Origin: Oscillospiraceae bacterium
GTDB taxonomy: Bacteria; Bacillota; Clostridia; Oscillospirales; Ruminococcaceae
Assembly: GCA_019424695.1 (NCBI GenBank)
Contig: JAHYZA010000001.1
Coordinates: 152,037 to 216,036, forward strand
Direction of reading: 5' to 3'
DNA length: 64,000 nt
The notes beneath the pieces are model-generated. The model ran no database searches, was not told the origin of the DNA, and was given only the letters and a program-made list of their open reading frames with translations. Position 1 is the first letter of the stretch; each line of letters opens with the position of its first letter. Below, piece by piece: positions 27,523 through 34,942 of the stretch. Position numbers and translations under genes: made by a program.

Positions 27523-28593
27523 ATGAAAAACAAAAAGAAGCTGGCGGCAGGCGCCGTGGCGCTGTCTGCGGTCCTGATTGCAGCGGGCACCTTCGCCTGG
27601 TTCACCACCACCGATAAGGTAGAGAATACTTTCCAGATGGACAACTTTGACGTATCCATCACCGAAGATTTCGATACGCCGGATGTGCCTCTGACGCCCG
27701 GTGCTGATGTCACCAAGGAAGTGGGCATCACCAACAGCGGCAATGTGGATGTTCTGGTTCGTGTCAAACTGGAGGAGACCCTGAAACTGCTGGAGATGGA
27801 TGAGGAAAAGGAAAATAACGCACTGAAAGTCGAGTACACATCGCAGGAGCAGACGTCTGATCCTTACGTCCCGGTGCTCATCAGCGATGAGATGATCCAG
27901 GCGTATAAGGAAAAGTATACTGATTATTCCGCCACCGCACGGGAAAAAGGAGTCCCGGGAACCATTACCGTCCTTCGTAAGACAACCAAAACTGGCGACA
28001 ATACGGTCTACAGCTATGTTGCCTACGTGACGGCAACCAACCAGCTGGTTAAAGTGACACCCAATGGAGATAATGCCGAAACCCCTGACAGTTTTACGGT
28101 GGAATATGCTTATAATAAGCGCAAAGCTGCTAGTGATGGTAAGTACGAAGTCATCGCCACCCATGGCAAGGATGACAGTGCATTGAAGGACTACTATGGG
28201 AGTGGCAACGACTTCCACACCGATGCGGTGACGCTGAGTTTTGATGAAAAGGTCTCTACCGACGGAACGTTAAACGCCGATACGACCTGGTTCCTCGCGG
28301 ATGACGGCTATTTCTACTATACCAAGGCATTGAACGGTTCCTCCATTTCTGATCCGCTGCTCAAATCGGTTAAAATCAACGAAGAGGCCGGCAACGCGCT
28401 CAAGGGTGCTACTTATACCATCACACCGGAGATGCAGGCTGTGCAGGTAGATTATGCGGCTGCTTCTTCTGCCTGGAGCGACATGTGTGGTGAAGAACCG
28501 AGTGCAAGCACGCCCGCAACAAAGGACGATGCTAAGCAGGTGGTTTATAATATTGTCAACTATGGTCACGCAAGCAAGACCGCGACGGAGTAA
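27523..28593 (+). CDS. TasA/CalY-like matrix protein, second copy
   Basis: 356 residues, ATG 27523 after AGAAAGGA. It has the classical SipW-dependent signal: basic start, hydrophobic core (8-22), then GTFAWFTTTDKVENTF, and a mature domain opening with FDVSITEDF and TPGADVTKEVGITNSG, followed by VLVRVKLEE. The rest is a mixed beta domain without recognised family. It lacks the long cytoplasmic tail of the first copy and has its own strong ribosome site and an 86-base leader, suggesting it is the abundant fibre subunit (inference). Codon use is a little more AT-rich than its neighbours in 27.8-28.5 kb. Confidence 0.85.
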   Translation: MKNKKKLAAGAVALSAVLIAAGTFAWFTTTDKVENTFQMDNFDVSITEDFDTPDVPLTPGADVTKEVGITNSGNVDVLVRVKLEETLKLLEMDEEKENNALKVEYTSQEQTSDPYVPVLISDEMIQAYKEKYTDYSATAREKGVPGTITVLRKTTKTGDNTVYSYVAYVTATNQLVKVTPNGDNAETPDSFTVEYAYNKRKAASDGKYEVIATHGKDDSALKDYYGSGNDFHTDAVTLSFDEKVSTDGTLNADTTWFLADDGYFYYTKALNGSSISDPLLKSVKINEEAGNALKGATYTITPEMQAVQVDYAAASSAWSDMCGEEPSASTPATKDDAKQVVYNIVNYGHASKTATE

Positions 28594-28625
28594 GGAACTC
28601 TGGTTGTAAATCAATCCCGAAAGAC

Positions 28626-28656
28626 GGCGGATGCCGGTACCGGCATCCGCCCTTTG
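28626..28656 (+). terminator. Perfect 26-base palindrome, probable attenuator
   Basis: The 26 bases at 28626-28651 are their own reverse complement (arms GGCGGATGCCGG/CCGGCATCCGCC), followed by only CCTTTG. The hairpin is very stable but the U tract is short, which suits partial termination or protection of the upstream mRNA 3' end. Confidence 0.7.
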
Positions 28657-28671
28657 CAAGGAGGCTGAAGC

Positions 28672-30093
28672 ATGCAAAACCGAATAAGCCGGTGGCTGTT
28701 GGCGGCCATGCTGGGCTTCAGCCTTGCTGCAAGGGGGGCAAGCCCTGTTCTGGCCGCGACCCAAGACTACACCCGTACCTACGATACGGCGGCCAATACC
28801 ATCGTTTACACGATAGAGCCCGGGGCAGGGGACCGGGTGACGATCTCCTGCAATGATGTGGCCAACAGCCTGATGACGCAGCTCACCGAGCCGGGGCAGG
28901 CGTCTGAGATCGCCGTCCGCTTTGTAAACAACAGCAATCGCACGTATGTCTTTGATACCTGCGATTTCACCACCGAAAATTATATCGACCGAGATGTGCC
29001 CGTTGCCTCCCCCGGCCTGCCCGAAACACCGGGCTATACCATCCGTACCCGGCCGCCCCAGACGGAGGGGGCGCTGACCGATCAACGAGGATTTGACGGT
29101 AATCTTATCCCCTACAGCATGACGGTTTTGCGGTCGGTGACCACCCCGCTCAAGGCGGTGTACAGTGTGCAGGACAGTGCCGATGTTTCGGTACTGCAGG
29201 TACTGCATCTGGAGGACCGGCTGCAATCCATGGGGTATGACTCCTACGCCGGGTATCTGCTGGACTATTATAAAACCAACTGCACCGATCCCACCCATAC
29301 CTGCCGCCAGGCCACCAGTCTGATGGAACTGCATCCCAGCCATCAGTGCGAGATTCTGGGCTCCGAAACGTTCGGTTACACCGGCCAGTCTGAGATTCGC
29401 CAGCCGCGGACGATTTCCATCCAGGAACTGCAGACCGATCCGGCGTATTACGATTTCCGCGTGCTGGGCTGGGGCACACGGGTTACCGGCCCGACGGGGG
29501 AGCGCCGCGTTGAGCAGGACTATGAAATCATGGAGACCGATCCTGAGATCATCGCCCTGGGATACCGCTATCTTTACGCGTACGGTCTGTACTTTTCTTT
29601 TGACGGTACCGGTATTGAACTGCCGACTTCGGCGGAACAGCTGACCCGCAACAACCTGGAACTGATGAACTATATGGTAAAGGCGCCGTCGGTACAGGGA
29701 CAGCTGGATGTACTCAAAACGCTGCAGCTGGCGCCCGGGCAGTCCATCACGCTGCCCCATGTGACGCTGGAAGTCCAGCTGCCCAACAGCTATGATATGC
29801 GCGCCATGGATTTTGGCTTTTCGCTGTCCTTCACTGCCACCGGAAAAGCGCCGGACAACACGCCTTCGGCTCCGCCGGATTCTCAGCAGACGAAGCAGTC
29901 CGGTACCACGGCAAGCAAACCGGCCGAAACGACCACCGCGGAAGCGTTGGCGGCGCCCGGCAGTTCCGCCGATGTGCCCAAGACCGGGGATGACGGAAGA
30001 CTGCTTCGCTGGCTCGCGGTTTTCGCCGCAGCGTCCGTGCTGCTGGTGCTCGTTCGCCGTAAAATGAAACAGGAAGAAAAGGAAACGCCATGA
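28672..30093 (+). CDS. Secreted protein with VPKTG cell-wall sorting signal
   Basis: 473 residues, ATG 28672 behind AAGGAGG. Signal peptide (about 1-29), a large extracellular region of unknown family with four cysteines in the middle (DFTTENY, CTDPTHTC, HQCEIL), a Thr/Pro/Ala linker (380-430), then VPKTGD at 435-440, a membrane helix (about 445-462) and the basic tail RRKMK. This is a sortase sorting signal in which the first Leu of LPXTG is replaced by Val. The sortase gene overlaps its stop by four bases. It may anchor the TasA-like fibre or the giant protein to the wall (inference). Confidence 0.8.
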   Translation: MQNRISRWLLAAMLGFSLAARGASPVLAATQDYTRTYDTAANTIVYTIEPGAGDRVTISCNDVANSLMTQLTEPGQASEIAVRFVNNSNRTYVFDTCDFTTENYIDRDVPVASPGLPETPGYTIRTRPPQTEGALTDQRGFDGNLIPYSMTVLRSVTTPLKAVYSVQDSADVSVLQVLHLEDRLQSMGYDSYAGYLLDYYKTNCTDPTHTCRQATSLMELHPSHQCEILGSETFGYTGQSEIRQPRTISIQELQTDPAYYDFRVLGWGTRVTGPTGERRVEQDYEIMETDPEIIALGYRYLYAYGLYFSFDGTGIELPTSAEQLTRNNLELMNYMVKAPSVQGQLDVLKTLQLAPGQSITLPHVTLEVQLPNSYDMRAMDFGFSLSFTATGKAPDNTPSAPPDSQQTKQSGTTASKPAETTTAEALAAPGSSADVPKTGDDGRLLRWLAVFAAASVLLVLVRRKMKQEEKETP

Positions 30094-30812
30094 CGCACCG
30101 GAACATGTATCGCTTGCTCTGTGCGGTGCTGGTTGCCGTGCTCTGTGTTTCCGGCTGGCAGATCGGACGGATTCTACTGGAATACCGGGCGGCGGAGCGC
30201 ACCTATACCGAAGCGGCAGAACTCTCTCTTCCCGCAACGGGAGAAACGGCGGCAAAACGGAATTTTGAAGCCTTGCGGCAACAGAACCCCGATATTGTGG
30301 CATGGCTCACCATCCCGGGGACCGCCATCAATTATCCGGTGCTGCAAGGGCAAGACAATCGATATTACCTGAACCACCTGGTTACGGGAAAACAAAATCC
30401 ATCCGGCAGCATTTTCCTGGATTGCCGTGTGGCGGCGGATTTCCGCGATGGGTATAACATTGTGTATGGGCACAATATGTTGGACGGAACGATGTTTTCC
30501 GATCTGACGGATTACAGCGACCCGTCCTTTTATAGCGGGCATCCGACGGGTACGTTGGAGACGCCCGATGAAACACTGGAAGTGCGTTTCTTTGCGGGAA
30601 TTGTGGCGGATGCGCAAGACCCCCTCTGGATGGATTCCCGGGAAAATGATAAGTTTGACGACTGGCTCGGACAGGTGCGGCAGCGCTCCTACTTTGACAG
30701 CCAAATTACCCCCTCGGCGCAGGACCGGCTTGTGGCGCTGGTGACCTGCAACAATCTATCGGGCAGCGAACGCTTTGTCCTGTTCGGGATTCTGTCCCCC
30801 GGCGCTGAATGA
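30090..30812 (+). CDS. srtB: Class B sortase
   Basis: 240 residues, ATG 30090 overlapping the previous stop (ATGA). N-terminal membrane anchor (about 8-28), then the class B pattern NPDIVAWLTIPGTAINYPV and QGQDNRYYL. Catalytic His128 (VYGHNM), Cys220 (ALVTCNN) and Arg228 (SERF) are all present. Class B sortases join proteins to peptidoglycan or, in some loci, build pili. The immediate neighbour with VPKTG is the obvious substrate; specificity for V rather than L in that motif is a prediction. Confidence 0.9.
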   Translation: MTHRNMYRLLCAVLVAVLCVSGWQIGRILLEYRAAERTYTEAAELSLPATGETAAKRNFEALRQQNPDIVAWLTIPGTAINYPVLQGQDNRYYLNHLVTGKQNPSGSIFLDCRVAADFRDGYNIVYGHNMLDGTMFSDLTDYSDPSFYSGHPTGTLETPDETLEVRFFAGIVADAQDPLWMDSRENDKFDDWLGQVRQRSYFDSQITPSAQDRLVALVTCNNLSGSERFVLFGILSPGAE

Positions 30813-30921
30813 AGGAACTGCGAATGTCAGGGAAAAGTACCACCTTCCCGGACGATCTTTTGCAAGATTTGCCGGAAGTGTAAAAAAATGCGGCGCAAGG
30901 TGTAAAATCTTGAAAAATCCC

Positions 30922-30950
30922 TTGCTGTTGCCGGGGGAATCCGCTATAAT
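30922..30950 (+). promoter_or_regulatory. Promoter of the HD-domain gene
   Basis: TTGCTG (30922-30927), 17-base spacer, TATAAT (30945-30950). Confidence 0.65.
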
Positions 30951-30986
30951 GAACCCGTTGGAGTGATGCGACCAAAGGAGATGCCT

Positions 30987-31481
30987 ATGTTCTGCAAACT
31001 GACCCCGGCGGAAGAAACACGGATGTACGAACTTTTGCGCGGTGTGGCGGATGATCCCCATGCCGTAGAGATGCGGCAGTTTATCCAGCACGGTAGGGTC
31101 ACGACGTACGAGCATTGCCTGCGGGTGGCGCGGATCGCCTACTGGCTGAATCTGCGGTTTGGTTGCCGTGCCCGGGAAGCCAGCCTGCTGCGCGGTGCGT
31201 TTCTGCACGATTTCTATCTGTACGACTGGCACGCCTGCCATAACATCACCCGCTGGCATGGGTTCAAGCACCCGCTGATTGCCCGCTACAATGCCGAAAC
31301 GGTGTTTTGTCTGAACGAGACTGAAAAAAACATCATCCAGAGCCACATGTGGCCTCTGACGATCACCTGGGTGCCGCGCTGCCGTGAGGCGGTGCTGGTC
31401 TGCCTGGCCGATAAAATGTCCTCCGCCTGGGAGACCGTGATGGAGCGCGGCACGGCGCGCCCGGCTTTCCAGCACGAATAA
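30987..31481 (+). CDS. HD-domain phosphohydrolase-like protein
   Basis: 164 residues from ATG 30987; the ATG at 30981 abuts the AAAGGAG ribosome site and is too close. Metal ligands are His43 (YEHCLRVARIAYWL), His74-Asp75 (FLHDFYLYDW) and further His residues in HNITRWHGFKHP; the DKMSSAWE segment near the end supplies the last Asp. This is the small clostridial HD family often annotated as HD-domain or HDIG protein. Substrate unknown; possibly a nucleotide. Confidence 0.8.
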   Translation: MFCKLTPAEETRMYELLRGVADDPHAVEMRQFIQHGRVTTYEHCLRVARIAYWLNLRFGCRAREASLLRGAFLHDFYLYDWHACHNITRWHGFKHPLIARYNAETVFCLNETEKNIIQSHMWPLTITWVPRCREAVLVCLADKMSSAWETVMERGTARPAFQHE

Positions 31482-31491
31482 GCGAACCCTG

Positions 31492-31522
31492 CCCCTCTTG
31501 GCTTTGCCAAGGGGGACTTTTT
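31492..31522 (+). terminator. Intrinsic terminator after the HD gene
   Basis: Stem CCCTCTTGGC/GCCAAGGGGG with a TTT loop, followed by ACTTTTTG. Confidence 0.85.
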
Positions 31523-31531
31523 GTATAACAA

Positions 31532-31578
31532 GATAAAATTATCGAAAAACGATAAAAAACACTTGCAAAACGATAAAA
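31532..31578 (+). promoter_or_regulatory. Candidate operator repeats for the HTH regulator
   Basis: GATAAAATTATC (31532-31543) is a near palindrome; CGATAAAA occurs at 31550-31557 and again at 31571-31578, 21 bases apart (two helical turns). The second copy lies between the -35 and -10 boxes of the promoter at 31563-31591, as expected for repression. Confidence 0.55.
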
Positions 31579-31591
31579 CCTGTGCTATACT
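31563..31591 (+). promoter_or_regulatory. Promoter of the DUF2975-HTH-DUF4173 operon
   Basis: TTGCAA (31563-31568), 17-base spacer, TATACT (31586-31591). Confidence 0.72.
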
Positions 31592-31626
31592 GCAACCAAC
31601 CTGAATCAGACGGGAGAGAAGAACCA

Positions 31627-32097
31627 ATGAAATGTTGGCAATGGGATGACCACAAGAGCATTACCCTGACGCGCTATGTGGTGGCGTTGGCGATTTTGGG
31701 CAGTGCCGTGATGACGGTGTGCGGTCCGTGGCTGGTGCGCTGGCTGATGGAAACGCACCATCTCTACCACGACGGCCCGGCGGTGGCGGCGGCCTTGCTG
31801 GTCCTGGGGTATCTTTGCGCGGCGCTGGCATTCTGGATGCTGTACAATCTATACCGTTTCCTGCAGCGGCTGGAACAGGGGCATGTGTTTGTGCCGCAGA
31901 CGGTGCTGGCGCTGCGGCGCATCAGTTGGTGCTGTACCTGGGCGGCGGTACTGTGCCTGCCGGCGGGCATCTGGATCTATCTGCCGTTTGTGTTTCTGGC
32001 GGTAGCGGCCGGATTTATGGCACTGCTTGTGCGGGTGCTGAAAAACGCCTTTGAGCAGGCAGTCAAAATGAAAGACGAACTGGACTATACCATCTGA
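31627..32097 (+). CDS. DUF2975 membrane protein
   Basis: 156 residues from ATG 31627 after GGGAGAGAAG. Four membrane helices in two pairs with the intervening loop FLQRLEQGHVFVPQTVLALRRISW, matching the DUF2975 (YoaS-like) pattern. These proteins are almost always followed by a small HTH regulator, as here after 12 bases. Function unknown; possibly a membrane sensor that sequesters the regulator. Confidence 0.82.
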   Translation: MKCWQWDDHKSITLTRYVVALAILGSAVMTVCGPWLVRWLMETHHLYHDGPAVAAALLVLGYLCAALAFWMLYNLYRFLQRLEQGHVFVPQTVLALRRISWCCTWAAVLCLPAGIWIYLPFVFLAVAAGFMALLVRVLKNAFEQAVKMKDELDYTI

Positions 32098-32109
32098 AGG
32101 AGGTGCGCC

Positions 32110-32322
32110 ATGCCCATTGTGGTGAATCTGGATGTGATGATGGCGCGCCGTCACAAAGGCGCAGGGGAGCTGGCCGAAGAAATCGGCATCACCCCGGCGA
32201 ATCTTTCCATCCTGAAAAACAACAAGGCCAAGGCGGTGCGGTTCTCCACGCTGGAAGCGCTGTGCAAGGCGCTGGACTGCCAGCCCGCCGATCTTTTGGA
32301 ATATATTCCCGACGAGCCGTAA
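32110..32322 (+). CDS. Small Cro/CI-type HTH regulator (YozG-like)
   Basis: 70 residues, ATG 32110 after GAAGGAGGTG. A single helix-turn-helix: LAEEIGITPANLSILKNNKA contains the recognition helix, and ALCKALDCQPADLLEY is the usual C-terminal end. It is the partner of DUF2975 and probably autoregulates through the repeats at 31532-31578. Confidence 0.9.
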   Translation: MPIVVNLDVMMARRHKGAGELAEEIGITPANLSILKNNKAKAVRFSTLEALCKALDCQPADLLEYIPDEP

Positions 32323-32358
32323 CCCTCGCCGGATACACAACCGAACAGGAGGTTCTCC

Positions 32359-33981
32359 ATGACCGATCTACCCAGAGAGGGCGCCGGGCGTCCCCTTTAC
32401 GAAAGTGCGCCCAAAATTCAGCCGGTGCTGCCGGCCAGGCCCTACCTGTGGGCTGCGGCGGTCAGCTATCCGCTGGCCTATTGGTATGTCAGATACATTC
32501 TTTTTGCCGCCTATTTTGTGAGCTGGGCCCTGCCGGTATTTGCGCTTGTGTTTGTTGCAGGCGTGGAAGCCATGGCCCGGGCCTTGCATCGTGCTCCCCA
32601 TGCCGAAGCCCCGTTCTGGGCGGCATGCTGGCTGGTGCTCTCCTGCGGGATGGCACTGGGGGGAGAGCAGCCGGTGCTTGGCAGTTGGCAGGCACTGGTC
32701 TGGCATCTCTTTGCCGTTTGGTTTGTGCTGTCACGCTGCGGCATGCTGGCCCAGGGCTATACCGGCAGTCTGTGTTTTCTGGATGCCCTGGTCGGGTTTG
32801 TGGTACTGCCTTTCGGCAATTTTTTCCGTCGCATCGCCGCCGTAGGGGCAGGATTGGCAGCGCTGGCCCGCCGCAAGGCCAAACTGCGGCAGACGGCGGT
32901 GGTGCTTCTGACAGCCCTCGTCACACTGCTGCTCTGCGGCACGGCCTGGCAATTGCTCTCGGCGGCTGATGCCAACTTTGCGGCCCTGGGACGGCAAGTG
33001 AACGGCTGGCTGAACCGCTTTTTTGATGGACAACGATTCCTGGAGTTCTTTCTATACTTTTTGCTTTCTCTGCCGGTGGGGGCCTGGCTGTATGGACTGG
33101 TGGCGGGTTCGCTGCGCCGGGAAACGCCGCTTTGCACCGGGGATCGCTTCTTTGCGGTGCTGGAACCGCTGCGCCGTTTGCCAGCTGTGACGTCCGGGGT
33201 GGCAGTAGGCGCCCTCTGCGTCATTTATACGCTTTTCTTTGCCTTGCAGGCTGCCGAATGGTTTGCTGCCGCCCCGTTGGGTCTGACGGCACCGGCTGCC
33301 TCTGCCTTCGCGGTGGACGGTTTCTGGGAACTTCTGCGGATTCTGTTGCTGGATTTCTGCGTGCTGGGGGTCGTGCGCTTTTTGGGGCGTCGCCCGCTGC
33401 CCAAAGCGCTGGGTGGGCTTTTTTGCCTGTACGGCGTTGCGTTCGCCGGGCTGGCGGGTGCAAAGTTGTTTGTGTATATCCATCTGTTTGGTTTTACGCC
33501 CCGCCGCGTCGTGGCGGGCTGGTTTCTCGGTGTCCTGACTGTCTGGGCGGTTCTGCTGCTGGTTCGGACTTTCCGGGTGTTTCCGTCGGTGCGCATCGGG
33601 CTGACGGTGCTGGCTGCCAGCTTTGTTTTGCTCTCCTGTGCCGATATGGAAAGCCGTATCGTGCGGGCCAACATTGACCGCTATGCCGCGGGGGTTGATG
33701 CCGAGCTTGATCTGGACGTGCTGCAGGACTGCGGGCTCAATGCCTGGCAGCGGGGACGGGACCGGGCCAAGGTCGTGACCTACACCCGCTGGCTTCTGGA
33801 GTCCGGTTGGTTTGAGGGCCGTTCCTACGAGGACGTCACACGCCTTTACAGCGTGGAGAGCAAGGATTTCGGGCGGGAGCAGGGGGTTGCCCTGGACGAT
33901 ACCCATATGTTGCAGATGTCCTTTGATGACCGGTGGCACTGTACGGCGGTTTCCTTGACGCCGGCGGAAAACGGGGTATAA
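32359..33981 (+). CDS. DUF4173 polytopic membrane protein
   Basis: 540 residues, ATG 32359 after CAGGAGG. About 12 membrane helices and a soluble C-terminal tail of roughly 100 residues (ADMESRIVRANIDRYAAG onward). NIDRY and LYSVESKD-like features and the overall topology fit DUF4173. The family commonly sits beside DUF2975/HTH pairs in Firmicutes. Role unknown. Its last codons overlap the tcdA promoter. Confidence 0.75.
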   Translation: MTDLPREGAGRPLYESAPKIQPVLPARPYLWAAAVSYPLAYWYVRYILFAAYFVSWALPVFALVFVAGVEAMARALHRAPHAEAPFWAACWLVLSCGMALGGEQPVLGSWQALVWHLFAVWFVLSRCGMLAQGYTGSLCFLDALVGFVVLPFGNFFRRIAAVGAGLAALARRKAKLRQTAVVLLTALVTLLLCGTAWQLLSAADANFAALGRQVNGWLNRFFDGQRFLEFFLYFLLSLPVGAWLYGLVAGSLRRETPLCTGDRFFAVLEPLRRLPAVTSGVAVGALCVIYTLFFALQAAEWFAAAPLGLTAPAASAFAVDGFWELLRILLLDFCVLGVVRFLGRRPLPKALGGLFCLYGVAFAGLAGAKLFVYIHLFGFTPRRVVAGWFLGVLTVWAVLLLVRTFRVFPSVRIGLTVLAASFVLLSCADMESRIVRANIDRYAAGVDAELDLDVLQDCGLNAWQRGRDRAKVVTYTRWLLESGWFEGRSYEDVTRLYSVESKDFGREQGVALDDTHMLQMSFDDRWHCTAVSLTPAENGV

Positions 33982-33982
33982 T
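33955..33982 (+). promoter_or_regulatory. Promoter of tcdA
   Basis: TTGACG (33955-33960), 16-base spacer, TATAAT (33977-33982), inside the end of the DUF4173 gene. Confidence 0.72.
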
Positions 33983-34038
33983 AAAACCGGCGGGCGCAGG
34001 CAAGCGGCCCGACTGACGATTTCCCGGAGGTATACGCT

Positions 34039-34788
34039 ATGCCCGATATCTATACCCGTACCCGTGCCCTGCTGGGCACCCCCGCCCTGGAAACGCTGCG
34101 CGCCGCCCATGTGGCGGTGTTCGGCATCGGCGGCGTAGGCGGCCAGGCAGTGGAGGTGCTGGCCCGCAGCGGGGTCGGGGAACTGAGCCTGTTTGACAGC
34201 GACACGGTGGCGGAGTCCAACCTGAACCGGCAGCTCATCGCGCTGCGCTCCACGGTGGGCAAGTACAAGGTGGATGCCATGGCGGCCCGCATTGCCGACA
34301 TTGACCCCACGACCGTGGTGCACGCCAACCGGCTGTTTTATAACGCCGAAACCGCTGACGGCGTTGACATGGCGCAGTTTGATTATGTGCTGGATTGCAT
34401 CGATACCGTTTCGGCCAAGCTGCTGCTGATCGAACGGTGCAAGGCGGCAGGCACGCCGATTCTGTGCAGTATGGGGGCGGCCAACAAGCTGGACCCCACG
34501 GCGTTCCGGGTGGCGGATATTGAAAAGACCAGCGTGGACCCGCTGGCCAAGGTCATCCGCATCCAGTGCCGTAAACGGCGCCTGGGGAAGGTCAAGGTGG
34601 TCTTTTCCACCGAGGTGCCGCTGTCTCCGCTGACGGAGGAACTGGACGAAAGCCCGGCCAATGGCCGCCGCACGGTCCCGGCCAGCAATGCTTTTGTGCC
34701 GGCTGCCTGCGGCCTGGTCTGCGGCAGTGAGGCGGTCAAGGACCTGCTGCGCAAAGCGGGGACCTACTGTGCCGAAAATAGCAGATGA
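34039..34788 (+). CDS. tcdA: tRNA threonylcarbamoyladenosine dehydratase (ThiF/E1 superfamily)
   Basis: 249 residues, ATG 34039 after CGGAGGT. ATP-binding loop GIGGVGGQAVEVLARSGVG near residues 32-50, then FDSDTVAESNLNRQ with the adenylation Arg and Asn, DCIDTVSAK, and the C-terminal EVPLSPL and GRRTVPASNAFVPAACG typical of TcdA/CsdL. It cyclises t6A to ct6A at position 37 of ANN-decoding tRNAs, improving decoding. Confidence 0.93.
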   Translation: MPDIYTRTRALLGTPALETLRAAHVAVFGIGGVGGQAVEVLARSGVGELSLFDSDTVAESNLNRQLIALRSTVGKYKVDAMAARIADIDPTTVVHANRLFYNAETADGVDMAQFDYVLDCIDTVSAKLLLIERCKAAGTPILCSMGAANKLDPTAFRVADIEKTSVDPLAKVIRIQCRKRRLGKVKVVFSTEVPLSPLTEELDESPANGRRTVPASNAFVPAACGLVCGSEAVKDLLRKAGTYCAENSR

Positions 34789-34791
34789 ACC

Positions 34792-34821
34792 ATGCGCTCC
34801 CGGTTGGGAGCGCATTTTTTT
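34792..34821 (+). terminator. Intrinsic terminator after tcdA
   Basis: Perfect 10-base stem ATGCGCTCCC/GGGAGCGCAT, GGTT loop, seven T residues. Confidence 0.92.
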
Positions 34822-34854
34822 GTGGAATTTACATCAGAAGCACGGGGTTTTGCA

Positions 34855-34883
34855 TTGTAATTTATTCGGCAAAATGTTACACT
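34855..34883 (+). promoter_or_regulatory. Promoter of the GH25 fusion gene
   Basis: TTGTAA (34855-34860), 17-base spacer, TACACT (34878-34883). Confidence 0.55.
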
Positions 34884-34942
34884 GTTCTTATTGATATTGT
34901 TTGAATTTTGCTGCATACCTTGGCAAGGAGAGGTTTACTACC

